Shown here in pieces: positions 45,171 to 53,769 of a DNA stretch of 64,000 nucleotides. Each line of letters opens with the position of its first letter. Within the stretch, counting starts at the first letter, position 1. The position numbers and the translations under genes were made by a program. Under the pieces are notes generated by a model. It was not told the origin of the DNA, searched no databases, and was given only the letters and a program-made list of their open reading frames with translations. This DNA comes from Veillonella sp. CHU740 (GTDB lineage: Bacteria; Bacillota; Negativicutes; Veillonellales; Veillonellaceae): assembly GCF_003992055.1 (NCBI RefSeq), contig NZ_RQVD01000005.1, positions 62,001-126,000 on the forward strand, given 5' to 3'.

Positions 45171-46043
45171 CTATTTAAACTCGTTGCAAAGAGCAGCAAA
45201 CACGTCTGCATCTGGTTTCACCACGTCATGCACTAATGCACGAGCATGTGGACCACCGTTAGCAGCATATAATGCTTGTTCAAAGGATGGTTTTGTTGTA
45301 TCTTGATAAATCAAACCTGTTACAAGACCATTCGTTTCACCTAATGTAGCAAATGCTTGCGCACGGTTTGTTGGATCGTAACCTTCTGGCAAGTTTACTA
45401 AATTATCTTTGAAGTAATCATAGCCATTTTGTTTATTGTATGTTACGCAAGGGCTGAACACATTGATGAAAGAGAATCCTTCATGTTGCATACCTTGTTT
45501 AATCAAGTCCACCAATTGAGCACGGTTTACCATGTAGCTTTGCGCTACGAAAGTAGCACCAGAAGCGATAGCTGTTTCGCAAATTGGCAATGGACTTTCA
45601 AAAGAACCATGTGGAGATGTTTTAGTTACAAATCCCACGTCAGAGCGAGGAGATGTTTGGCCTTTTGTTAAACCATATACATGGTTATCCATAACTACAT
45701 AGGTAACATTGACATTACGTTTGAACGCATGGATCGTATGGCCCATACCGATCGCAAAGGCATCACCGTCACCACCACAAACCACTACATTCATATCTTC
45801 ATTCGCCAATTTCACACCTTGTGCATACGGAAGTGCACGACCATGTGTAGTATGCGCACCATAGGCATAGAAGTAACCACCGATACGGCTAGAGCAACCG
45901 ATACCAGAGATAACAGCCAATTTTTCAGGTGCAATATCAAGAGCTGCTACTGCATCAGCGATAGCTGCTTGAACCCCATAGTGACCACAACCTGGGCACC
46001 AGTTAGGGCGGATATCATTTCTATATTGATTTGCTGTTGCCAT
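45171..46043 (-). CDS. korB: 2-oxoacid:ferredoxin oxidoreductase beta subunit
   Basis: Thiamine-diphosphate subunit of a 2-oxoacid (probably 2-oxoglutarate) ferredoxin oxidoreductase. 290 residues. RPNWCPGCGHYGVQAAIADA opens the protein; the TPP motif is GGDGDAFAIGMGH near 91-103 with VVMDNHVYGLTKGQ following. Its ATG shares one base with the korA stop (TAATG), and its AAGGAGG ribosome-binding site lies inside the last korA codons. 2-oxoglutarate is preferred over pyruvate because of the two-subunit form, but other 2-oxoacids cannot be excluded. Confidence 0.9.
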   Translation of the reverse strand: MATANQYRNDIRPNWCPGCGHYGVQAAIADAVAALDIAPEKLAVISGIGCSSRIGGYFYAYGAHTTHGRALPYAQGVKLANEDMNVVVCGGDGDAFAIGMGHTIHAFKRNVNVTYVVMDNHVYGLTKGQTSPRSDVGFVTKTSPHGSFESPLPICETAIASGATFVAQSYMVNRAQLVDLIKQGMQHEGFSFINVFSPCVTYNKQNGYDYFKDNLVNLPEGYDPTNRAQAFATLGETNGLVTGLIYQDTTKPSFEQALYAANGGPHARALVHDVVKPDADVFAALCNEFK

Positions 46044-47803
46044 TATAATACCTCCTTAATTGCCGCTTTCACATAAGATGTAGTAAATGGATTACCATCG
46101 TATTTTAAGCAACTAGAAAGTTTTTCTTTGTTCGGCATGTTGATGCGGAACAAGTTAGTCAATTGACCTGTTGCATTTTGCTCGCAGATCACAACTTTTT
46201 TAGCACTGTTATAGAATGGTAGCAATTGTTCTTTCGGGAACGGTTTAATCAAACGAAGTTGTAAGTGGTTCACTTTGTGGCCTTCTGCCTCTAATTCCAC
46301 CACTGCTTCTTCGATAGCACCACGGCTAGAGTTAATGCCGATCACAAGAACATCTGCTTCCTCATGTTTTGCATTGTTCAAGAATGGCTCATATACGTCT
46401 GCTACTGTAGATAATTTGCGGAAACGTTTATCTGTTTGAGCCACGTGCATAGAAGGAGCCTCTGCTGGTTTACCTTCTTCATTGTGTTCAAGTCCAGTAG
46501 ACAAGAATAGACCATTTTTCATACCTGGGATAGTACGAGGGGAAATGCCGCTTTCAGTCAATTCAAAACGTTTGAAGTATTTAGGAGCTTCCAATGCTGG
46601 CAACTCTTCTTCTTTCATCAAATTACCACGTTCGATACCAACGCGATTCAAATCGAATGTTGGTACAGATTGTTTATTCAAACCTTGTTGTAAATCAGGC
46701 ATGAAAATCACTGGACATTGGTATTGTTCCGCCAAGTTGAAAGCATGTTGAATTTCATAGAAACATTCTTCAATGCTTGTTGGAGCAATTACGATGTTGG
46801 AATAATCGCCATGCGCATTGTAGCAAGCTGCATCGATATCGGATGTTTCTACTTTTGTAGCCATACCTGTAGATGGACCAGAACGTTGTACATCGATGAT
46901 TAGCATTGGCAATTCAGCCATAGATGCCATAGATAAAGACTCAGCCATCAAGCTCAAACCAGGGCCAGATGTACATGTAAAGCCACGAACACCAGCATAC
47001 ACACCACCCATAGCCATCATACAAGCAGCAATTTCATCTTCTGTTTGTACAACAGTAGCACCGATTTTATCCATTTTCTTAATCATGTATTCCATTACTT
47101 CAGAAGCTGGCGTAATCGGATACGATGCCATGAAACGGGAACCTGCAGCAATAGCGCCCAATGCTAATGCTTCGTTACCAAGCAAGAACATTTGATCTTT
47201 TGGTTCTGGTTTATCTAATGTATCTACCTCTACATCACCCAATTGTTCTTTTACAAGTTGGTAACCCAATTGGAATGCTTGTAAGTTTTTGTTAATAATG
47301 TCTTCAGATTTTTTCGCAAAACGAGCTTTTATGGCTGTTAAGAATAGTTCTGTTTCAAAGCCCAATAGAGCAACAGACATACCCAATGCCACAATGTTAC
47401 GCATCAACAAGGAACCTTGTTGTAACGCTGTTTCGGAAATTGGTAATGCTAAGCATGTTACGCCAGTTCCTTCAAATGCTTCAAAATTAGGATTTACTTT
47501 GCTATCACAAATAATAAAGCCGCCTTCGCGCACTTCTTTACCATGCATATCCACAGTTTCTTGATCTAATGCCACCAAGAAATCGATATGCTCACCGACT
47601 GTCATAATTTGTTCTAATGCGATACGTAGTGCAAATGTTGTGTGACCACCTTTGATACGAGATGCAAACAAACGTTGGCTATACAAGGAATATCCTTCTT
47701 TGGCAAGAATCGTAGCTAAAATTTCGCCACAACTTTCAATACCTTCACCTTGCTGACCGCCCATTTTCCAGATAAAATCTTTACGTTTTTGCAAGAGATT
47801 CAC
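46043..47803 (-). CDS. korA: 2-oxoacid:ferredoxin oxidoreductase alpha subunit with fused gamma domain
   Basis: 586 residues. The N-terminal 190 residues are the gamma domain (MGGQQGEGIESCGEILATIL, RIKGGHTTFALRI); residues 200-586 are the alpha part (ASYPITPASEVMEYM, VVQTEDEIAACMMAMGG, TCTSGPGLSLMAE). The gamma-alpha fusion with a separate beta gene is the KorAB form. The complex makes or consumes acyl-CoA with reduced ferredoxin in the cytoplasm. It is the first gene of korAB. Confidence 0.92.
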   Translation of the reverse strand: MNLLQKRKDFIWKMGGQQGEGIESCGEILATILAKEGYSLYSQRLFASRIKGGHTTFALRIALEQIMTVGEHIDFLVALDQETVDMHGKEVREGGFIICDSKVNPNFEAFEGTGVTCLALPISETALQQGSLLMRNIVALGMSVALLGFETELFLTAIKARFAKKSEDIINKNLQAFQLGYQLVKEQLGDVEVDTLDKPEPKDQMFLLGNEALALGAIAAGSRFMASYPITPASEVMEYMIKKMDKIGATVVQTEDEIAACMMAMGGVYAGVRGFTCTSGPGLSLMAESLSMASMAELPMLIIDVQRSGPSTGMATKVETSDIDAACYNAHGDYSNIVIAPTSIEECFYEIQHAFNLAEQYQCPVIFMPDLQQGLNKQSVPTFDLNRVGIERGNLMKEEELPALEAPKYFKRFELTESGISPRTIPGMKNGLFLSTGLEHNEEGKPAEAPSMHVAQTDKRFRKLSTVADVYEPFLNNAKHEEADVLVIGINSSRGAIEEAVVELEAEGHKVNHLQLRLIKPFPKEQLLPFYNSAKKVVICEQNATGQLTNLFRINMPNKEKLSSCLKYDGNPFTTSYVKAAIKEVL

Positions 47804-48021
47804 CCTCCTTAGGATTGTAATATAGGACTACAGAAAGACTGTATTTATTCAGTGTTTTCAATACACATCAATCTCTCAAAGTTCAACTCTTATAATAGCA
47901 TTTTTACCGCTTTTCATCAATCAGATTCCCTATATTTATAAAGCATATTTATCTCTCGGTCTCTATCCATTTGACAAACAAAGCCAACGCCCTCTTCATA
48001 TAGTTATTATCTATACCCCAA

Positions 48022-48251
48022 GGTATACAAAAACCTCGGCCAAGAGAAAAAAGCCGAGGTTTCTGTATTTGAGAAAAAAGAGAGAGAACATTTGAATTAA
48101 CTTCAAATGTTTTGGGGCAATGGGGGGCGCCCCATTCGGTAAAAGTAGGGTCTTTTACCTGGGAAGGTGTAAGATAAAGCCTTCCCTATTGTAAGTTAGG
48201 TAGATAAAGAGAGAGATCTTTATCTTGCAAAGGTAGTGTGAACCCTTTGCT
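48022..48251 (-). ncRNA. Multi-hairpin small RNA, independent transcription unit
   Basis: Seven consecutive stem-loops fill the unit. In transcript order: GCAAAGG/CCTTTGC (48227-48250), a 9-bp stem with TCTCTC loop (48202-48225), GGGAAGG/CCTTCCC (48161-48186), an 8-bp GGTAAAAG stem with ACCCTA loop (48138-48159), a GC-rich 7-bp stem (48119-48136), a perfect 10-bp AACATTTGAA stem (48087-48111), and a 10-bp AAACCTCGGC terminator stem (48031-48062) followed by TTTTTGT. Promoter -10 TATAAT at 48258-48263. Unpaired parts are pyrimidine-rich (CTCTCTCTTTTTTCTC), suited to pairing with Shine-Dalgarno sequences. Family not recognised. Confidence 0.7.
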
Positions 48252-48257
48252 TGAGTT

Positions 48258-48286
48258 ATTATAGCAAAGGATTGTGTAAAAGTAAA
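48258..48286 (-). promoter_or_regulatory. Promoter of the multi-hairpin RNA
   Basis: Minus strand: -35 TTTACT (48281-48286), 17-base spacer, perfect -10 TATAAT (48258-48263). The -10 is framed by CCTTTGC (48244-48250) and GCAAAGG (48264-48270), a palindrome that could be an operator. Confidence 0.65.
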
Positions 48287-48386
48287 TACACAAAATGATA
48301 AATTCCTATATTTTTTATATAGGTTTTACGTATAACCAATTGAGATTTTCTTACTTTCATCTATCAAAGGCCATATCTATTCGAGA

Positions 48387-49082
48387 TTACTCTTCTTTTT
48401 GTTTCGCCAACAATTCTGCATGGGCCTTTTTAAATACAAAAGCATTTCGCACATGCGCTCGCATGCGCTCCTCTGCCAGCTCCCCATTACGATCATGAAT
48501 AGCTTCCATAATTTGTTGGTGTTCTAAATCGCAGGAGATAGTCCGCGTTTTATCCGATGTACTAATATACATATCTCGATTCACCATTTCTCGGAAGTCT
48601 GCCAAATAGTCTGCTACCCGCTCATTGCCAGAAAATTCTGCAATCATCGTATGAAAGCGACTATTGATAGCCACTCGTTCTCCTGGATCTTCCGTATGGA
48701 TGCCCGCATCACACACGTCTTGCAGCTCATCGAGTTGAGCTTGCGTGCATCGTTCTGCACACAATCTAGCGCCTAAGCCTTCCATCACTTCTCGACACTG
48801 ATACATAGCTACGATTTCTTCTGGAGAATATCCTTTTACAGTCACGCCCTTCCAAGGTTTAATGACTACTAGATTATCTTTTGCCAGTTTACGAAACGCT
48901 TCTCGCACCGGCGTAGCGCTCACATTTAACTGCTCTGCAATACGTACTTCACTGAGCTTCACCTTGGGTTTTAATGTCCCAGTTAAAATCGCTTGCTTCA
49001 GGGACATATATACTTGTTCACTCAACGGTAATCGTCCGATTGAATCAATACTATGCAAACGATACTCTTCTGTCTTATCCAT
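48387..49082 (-). CDS. GntR-family transcriptional regulator (FCD domain)
   Basis: A 231-residue DNA-binding protein. The winged helix (residues 18-85) reads LSEQVYMSLKQAILTGTLKP, then VRIAEQLNVSATPVREAFRKL. The C-terminal helical FCD domain (95-225) has the metal-binding His residues of the family (RFHTMIAEFSGN and EHQQIMEAI). FCD regulators sense organic acids or sugars acids; a lactate or dicarboxylate ligand would suit the surroundings but is guesswork. ATG at 49082 is chosen because GGAGGG lies 7 bases before it. Confidence 0.9.
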   Translation of the reverse strand: MDKTEEYRLHSIDSIGRLPLSEQVYMSLKQAILTGTLKPKVKLSEVRIAEQLNVSATPVREAFRKLAKDNLVVIKPWKGVTVKGYSPEEIVAMYQCREVMEGLGARLCAERCTQAQLDELQDVCDAGIHTEDPGERVAINSRFHTMIAEFSGNERVADYLADFREMVNRDMYISTSDKTRTISCDLEHQQIMEAIHDRNGELAEERMRAHVRNAFVFKKAHAELLAKQKEE

Positions 49083-49273
49083 CTGATTCCCTCCGTGTTG
49101 CTTCACCCATAATATACTACCTAGCCCTCACTAGGTATTTCAGCAACAGTTTCTTTCATTATACGTGAAAGCATTCTAAAAAATCAACGTATCTATTGAT
49201 AATTCCTATGGTATAATAATATATACTATAATTAATCTCTTAAAACTATGTGTATATAGAATAGGAATCAACC

Positions 49274-50212
49274 ATGAGTCGTTGTTTAATTATTATCAAC
49301 CCCGTATCTGGTGGTGGCAGGGCTCGCCGATACGTAATGGAGCTACAGTGGCAACTCAGCTCTTTATTTGATCGAATGGAGGTAAAATTTACTCGCCACG
49401 CAGGGGATGCCACACAATTTGCCATCGAAGCCTCCAACGAAGGCGTGGATGCCATCTTTTGCATGGGGGGAGATGGCACCATCAATGAAACTGTGAATGG
49501 TATCGTTCGAGCTGGGGGGCGTGCCAAATTTGGATTTATTCCCATCGGTACTGTTAACGACATGAGTCGCGCTCTAGGTATCTCTTTACAACCACTAGAA
49601 GCCATCCACGCTTTAAAAACCAGCGTTATTCGTCGTGTCGATGTCGGCCGTTGTAACGATACGTACTTCTGCAACAATATTGCCATCGGCGTGATCCCTG
49701 AAGTCGTGGCTTCTGTAACACCAAAAGAAAAACAATTATTAGGGCCACTTGCCTATTTTGCCAAAGGCGGACAAGCTCTATTCACCACGAAAGATTACCG
49801 CTTTAGCATCACCACAGAAGAAGGCACGAAAGAGTTTATGTCTCCCTTAGTCATCGCCCTTCTCACCAATGTAGTGTCTAGCTTTGAACACTTTATGCCC
49901 ACTGCCTCTGTAGACGATGGTTACATGCGTATCATCATCTTCAAAGAATATTTCATTATGAACTTATTCTTTATTTTACCGCTCATTTTAAGCGGCTCCA
50001 TCTATAACTCTAAATATGTGACTATATTGAAAGTCAAACAAGCTCACATCGAAGTATGCGATACTATGGATGCTTCTACTAATATGGACGGCGATATCGG
50101 TCCAGATGCTCCGTTAGACTTAGAAGTATTACCTAAGTTTTTACAAGTGTACGTGCCTACAAAGCAACGTAAGAAACCAGCACGTTTATTCCACAACCCA
50201 TTACAACTATAA
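49274..50212 (+). CDS. Diacylglycerol/lipid kinase family protein
   Basis: A 312-residue DAGK_cat protein that phosphorylates diacylglycerol or a related lipid at the membrane with ATP. Motifs: IINPVSGGGRA near 7-17, FCMGGDGTINETVNG near 61-75 (GGDGT nucleotide motif), FIPIGTVNDMSRALG and the C-terminal NMDGDIGP. One hydrophobic stretch (MNLFFILPLILSG) lies inside the second domain. Stand-alone gene ending at a terminator shared with the convergent GH28-like gene. Confidence 0.9.
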   Translation: MSRCLIIINPVSGGGRARRYVMELQWQLSSLFDRMEVKFTRHAGDATQFAIEASNEGVDAIFCMGGDGTINETVNGIVRAGGRAKFGFIPIGTVNDMSRALGISLQPLEAIHALKTSVIRRVDVGRCNDTYFCNNIAIGVIPEVVASVTPKEKQLLGPLAYFAKGGQALFTTKDYRFSITTEEGTKEFMSPLVIALLTNVVSSFEHFMPTASVDDGYMRIIIFKEYFIMNLFFILPLILSGSIYNSKYVTILKVKQAHIEVCDTMDASTNMDGDIGPDAPLDLEVLPKFLQVYVPTKQRKKPARLFHNPLQL

Positions 50213-50237
50213 CTATCTTGTTATATAACAGCAAACA

Positions 50238-50279
50238 AAAGAGGAACATGAATCCAACATCGGGTTCATGCTCCTCTTT
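50238..50279. terminator. Bidirectional terminator
   Basis: AAAGAGGA pairs with TCCTCTTT and ATGAA/TTCAT pair inside, between the convergent kinase gene and GH28-like gene. Confidence 0.85.
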
Positions 50280-50312
50280 CTATTTGTTCACTCTACAATA
50301 AAGTGTCACTAT

Positions 50313-51797
50313 TTATTGTTGTATATCCTCTGTGACCTGCGCCTTCATAGGTTGTAACTCCACCGTTGTATGCCCCCAGTCCACAGGGTTGATACGTTTT
50401 ACGCCTAAATCGATCTGCTCTGCAATACGACGCAATGTGGAATCTCGCACTACGATATTACGGATGCCACCGCCAATCGTAGCTGTTTCTCTCACTCGTA
50501 CCGCTAGCCCTACATCTTCCATGACTAGCCCTTGCAAATACACATGCTGAATCCATGTATTACCTGTGTTGGAAAATACTAGTCCTATTTGACTATTAAC
50601 AATATGAAGTCCATAGGCATTCCATTGTTCTGTCACTGTCGTCCCTGTTGGATCACCTGCCGCTGCAACTACTCCTTGTTGCATCTGTTCCATCCGAACA
50701 TGACTCATCACTAAATTATGTCCATCCCAATGCAATCCATCGCCACTGTACATACCTTGCATTTGTACATCTTTCATATACATCTGTTCCACTTGTGTAG
50801 CTTGTACCATATGAGCTGGAGCATTTTTCAATACCACGCGTTCTAGGACAATCTCCTTGCCATTTTGTATCTCAATCAAAGAGGAGCGAGTGGAACTACC
50901 TTTTTCATAGCTGGCTCCTCTTCGCATAGCAGCTTCTACTTCTGATCGACTCAATACACCGTATTCTTCAAGAGTATCTTGCTCTATCTTTCCCACTTCT
51001 TGATCAATATCTAACCCTCGTGGTACTGGCTCTTTCCAACCACGACCATCAATGACACCACCTCGAATCACAACTCGTTCAATAGGCCCTGTTTCATCAC
51101 CTTGTAGGTTCAAAATACCAAGATACGGAGTTCCTCCTGTGACGACATAGTTTGGCTTCACAAACGCGGAGCTTTCATCCACAGCCATCAACACCGCACC
51201 TTCATCTAGGTCTAATGTCATATAACTATGTAAAAATAACGCCCCTGTTCTGTATACCCCTTTTGCTACATGTAGTACTCCGCCTGCTGGTGTATCTCGT
51301 ATTGCTTTTTGTAATGCCTGCGTATTATCTGTCACACCATCGCCAACGGCACCGTACGCGGTAGCTTCTAATCTTGGTTCTTTCGGCAATGTTTTATAGG
51401 GAACCTTTGATGATGTATATACACTCTCCCCTGCCGCATTGATCGCTTTCACCTGCACCATATACACCGTATCTGGTTGCAAGCCTATTAACTGTACCCG
51501 TGGTTCTAAACTATCCCCTACATGCTCAGGTCGGATCGTATGAGTTAATGTATCATTGACATATACATCATACCCTACAATTCCCGCTACATCTGATAAT
51601 CTCCATTCTATCTCCATCGTTGTACTAGTCATCCCTACTGCAGGGGCCGTTATAGAAAAATCTCCTACTTGCACCGTATATTGTGTCACCGGTGCCGTAT
51701 ACTTTCTATACATATTCCACGTAAGACCTAAGAGGCCTACTAACAGAATGATTCCTATCATCCATACCCAATACACTCTATTACGCTTCTGTTTCAT
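50313..51797 (-). CDS. Membrane-anchored FnIII + GH28-like beta-helix protein, degenerate active site
   Basis: 494 residues: N-terminal membrane anchor (8-30), a fibronectin-III domain (about 48-135, LQPDTVYMVQVKAINAAGES), then a pectate-lyase/polygalacturonase beta-helix opening with YGAVGDGVTDNTQALQKAI. In GH28 enzymes the catalytic motifs are NTD, GDD, GHG and RIK. Here SGDG keeps one Asp, the GDD position reads MQQG, GHG is not seen and RIK is RVR. It may bind rather than cut a surface polysaccharide, or act on an unknown one. Monocistronic. Confidence 0.75.
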   Translation of the reverse strand: MKQKRNRVYWVWMIGIILLVGLLGLTWNMYRKYTAPVTQYTVQVGDFSITAPAVGMTSTTMEIEWRLSDVAGIVGYDVYVNDTLTHTIRPEHVGDSLEPRVQLIGLQPDTVYMVQVKAINAAGESVYTSSKVPYKTLPKEPRLEATAYGAVGDGVTDNTQALQKAIRDTPAGGVLHVAKGVYRTGALFLHSYMTLDLDEGAVLMAVDESSAFVKPNYVVTGGTPYLGILNLQGDETGPIERVVIRGGVIDGRGWKEPVPRGLDIDQEVGKIEQDTLEEYGVLSRSEVEAAMRRGASYEKGSSTRSSLIEIQNGKEIVLERVVLKNAPAHMVQATQVEQMYMKDVQMQGMYSGDGLHWDGHNLVMSHVRMEQMQQGVVAAAGDPTGTTVTEQWNAYGLHIVNSQIGLVFSNTGNTWIQHVYLQGLVMEDVGLAVRVRETATIGGGIRNIVVRDSTLRRIAEQIDLGVKRINPVDWGHTTVELQPMKAQVTEDIQQ

Positions 51798-51928
51798 ATA
51801 CCTACCTATCTCACTATGTTATTAGATCATCTATCCTCAATCATGGCATTGAATCCATCCATAACTAGCATTTATACTATTATATCCATCTATGTCCATT
51901 CTACATGATTTACATAAATGGTCAATAC

Positions 51929-52261
51929 TCAGTCTAATGAACTCAGCTTTGTAATTTGAGAAAGCGGTATCTGTTGCCCCTGTACCTTGATGGTTCGATG
52001 CACAGGATTGATAGCATCTAATACCCCTTCTACTTGATGATAGTGTCTCCCCGTGTAATAGATAACCCTCACTCGTTGTCCCCTAACCATAGAGTACAAT
52101 TGCCTATCTAACTCTTCTAATTGCTCCTCTGAAAGTTTTTTACGATTCTCTGTATATCGCGCTGTTTCTTCTAGTAATTCTTGAAACCCCTTCAATGCAG
52201 CAAAGGGCATAAATTGTTTAGCCCTCTGTAACAATGTCATCTTCGGTCGTTTATGTTGCAT
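51929..52261 (-). CDS. YolD-like protein
   Basis: A 110-residue protein of the YolD family, which accompanies Y-family polymerases in Firmicutes (yolD-uvrX). It starts MQHKRPKMTLLQRAKQFMPF; AALKGFQELLEET and the later HRTIKVQGQQIPLSQI are typical. The start ATG at 52261 lies inside the end of the polymerase gene (11-base overlap) with GGGAGG just before it, so a longer reading frame upstream is rejected. Role unknown, probably DNA repair or mutagenesis. Confidence 0.82.
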   Translation of the reverse strand: MQHKRPKMTLLQRAKQFMPFAALKGFQELLEETARYTENRKKLSEEQLEELDRQLYSMVRGQRVRVIYYTGRHYHQVEGVLDAINPVHRTIKVQGQQIPLSQITKLSSLD

Positions 52262-53513
52262 TATGACCTCCCACCAAAGTATTGCGAAACTGCATCGTAC
52301 CTTCTTCTTGCAAGCTACTCGCTCGCAGTATCGAGTTACCACCAAATCTCTCTTTAATTTCCAGTACTGTACGCTCCACTTGATACGATTTTTCTTCCTC
52401 TTTCGAATCATCAGAAAATAAGTCTTCCTCCCAAGGAACAGCCGCCCGATTCACTAAATCATCAAAGCCCACTGATAACTGCCGAATCTCTTGATGTTGA
52501 TGAACAGTTTCTTTGTACAAATCCAATACCGCCTGTGAAAGTATCTCTAAAGAACAAGTATACTTCGACAGACGTCGTGATCCACCTGTGCCTTTTACAG
52601 TTCTATCTGCATACCGTACCCCTAAAGAGATATGCTTCGTCAACGCCTCTTCTGCAATGAGCTCTAATAGCAAGGATTCTACCATTTCGCGAAGAGGGAC
52701 AAAACACTCCTCATACGAATAGTTCCGCAACAAAATTTGCCCTCTAGATAAAGAATGTTTAGCTGGGCGATACGCATGAATCTCTTTCATCGTACACGTC
52801 TCACGTCCCCACGCATGGTCAATCAATAGTTCTGCATTGACACCAAACTCCTTATACCACCTATCTTCTGGCACCGTAGTAATACCATGTAAATCTACTA
52901 CACCATATTTGTGTAGTCGGCGAGCAATGCCTTTGCCAATTTGCCAAATATCTGTGATGGGCTGATGATACCATATCTTTTCTTTAAATGACTCCTCATT
53001 AAGCACACCAATCCCTTGCGGTGCATGCTTTGCTAATACATCGAGGGCCACCTTCGCTAAAAATAAATTACTTCCTAACCCAACCGTGGCGTGAATATGA
53101 GTGCGATCTAATACTTTATCTTTGAATAACAGAGCCAAGTCATAATATGATTTCTTATATAAACGGCTATAGGGAGTTACATCAATAAAATATTCATCAA
53201 TAGAATACACATGTATATCTTCAGGTGCCACATATTCCAACAAGACTCCATAAATAGAGGCGGATACCTCCATATATCGTCGCATCCTAGGCTTTACTGC
53301 TATATATTCGATGGTAGATGGAATCTCGAATAATCGACATCGATTTTTTACCTCCAATGCCTTTAAGGCTGGAGAAATAGCGAGCGTAATAGCACCTAAT
53401 CCACGAGATGCATCTGCCACTACGAGCGGTGTCGTGAAAGGATCAACTCCTAAATCTGCGCACTCTACAGAGGCATAAAAACTCTTCAAATCTAAACACA
53501 TATAGACTGCCAT
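52251..53513 (-). CDS. Y-family DNA polymerase (UmuC/UvrX-like)
   Basis: Translesion polymerase, 420 residues. Palm residues are visible: MCLDLKSFYASVE (first Asp, steric-gate region) and YSIDEYFIDVT (Asp-Glu pair), then a helix-hairpin-helix region near IWQIGKGIARRL and the little-finger domain. It lacks the conserved C-terminal clamp-binding peptide of DinB in an obvious form. Together with the overlapping YolD-like gene it forms an SOS-type cassette. Promoter with TTGAAA and TACTAT precedes it. Confidence 0.92.
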   Translation of the reverse strand: MAVYMCLDLKSFYASVECADLGVDPFTTPLVVADASRGLGAITLAISPALKALEVKNRCRLFEIPSTIEYIAVKPRMRRYMEVSASIYGVLLEYVAPEDIHVYSIDEYFIDVTPYSRLYKKSYYDLALLFKDKVLDRTHIHATVGLGSNLFLAKVALDVLAKHAPQGIGVLNEESFKEKIWYHQPITDIWQIGKGIARRLHKYGVVDLHGITTVPEDRWYKEFGVNAELLIDHAWGRETCTMKEIHAYRPAKHSLSRGQILLRNYSYEECFVPLREMVESLLLELIAEEALTKHISLGVRYADRTVKGTGGSRRLSKYTCSLEILSQAVLDLYKETVHQHQEIRQLSVGFDDLVNRAAVPWEEDLFSDDSKEEEKSYQVERTVLEIKERFGGNSILRASSLQEEGTMQFRNTLVGGHNAT

Positions 53514-53535
53514 ACTATCCCTCCTCTATAGCAGT

Positions 53536-53564
53536 ATAGTAGCATATTTGTTCTATACTTTCAA
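53536..53564 (-). promoter_or_regulatory. Promoter of the polymerase-yolD pair
   Basis: Minus strand: -35 TTGAAA (53559-53564), 17-base spacer, extended -10 TGCTACTAT (TACTAT 53536-53541). GAAC words occur twice nearby (GAACATAT, GAACAAAT) but no complete Bacillus-type LexA site is seen. Confidence 0.6.
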
Positions 53565-53706
53565 TATATATGTTCGATGTATTCTATAATATAATACTAT
53601 AATAATAACTATATCTTTAATATATCACTATGCAATAAACCCAACTCATTTTGCCCTATAACCCTCATTATGTCCTATAACCTTATATATTGGAAAATAA
53701 ATAAAA

Positions 53707-53734
53707 AACAGGTTGCCCATATGGACAACCTGTT
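53707..53734 (-). terminator. Terminator of the sdhABE operon
   Basis: AACAGGTTG and CAACCTGTT pair, with CCATATGG inside; on the minus strand TTTTTTATTT follows. 36 bases behind the last gene. Confidence 0.9.
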
Positions 53735-53769
53735 GTAAGTTTGTGTGATACTATTTATTAAGTTTCAAA

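Noticed and set aside
52262-52411. N-terminal extension of the YolD-like protein to 52411
   Set aside because: The extension would lie wholly inside the polymerase gene and is not conserved in type; ATG at 52261 has GGGAGG directly before it.
53536-53600. LexA (SOS) box before the Y-family polymerase
   Set aside because: Only isolated GAAC half-words are present; no GAAC-N4-GTTC type palindrome is seen.
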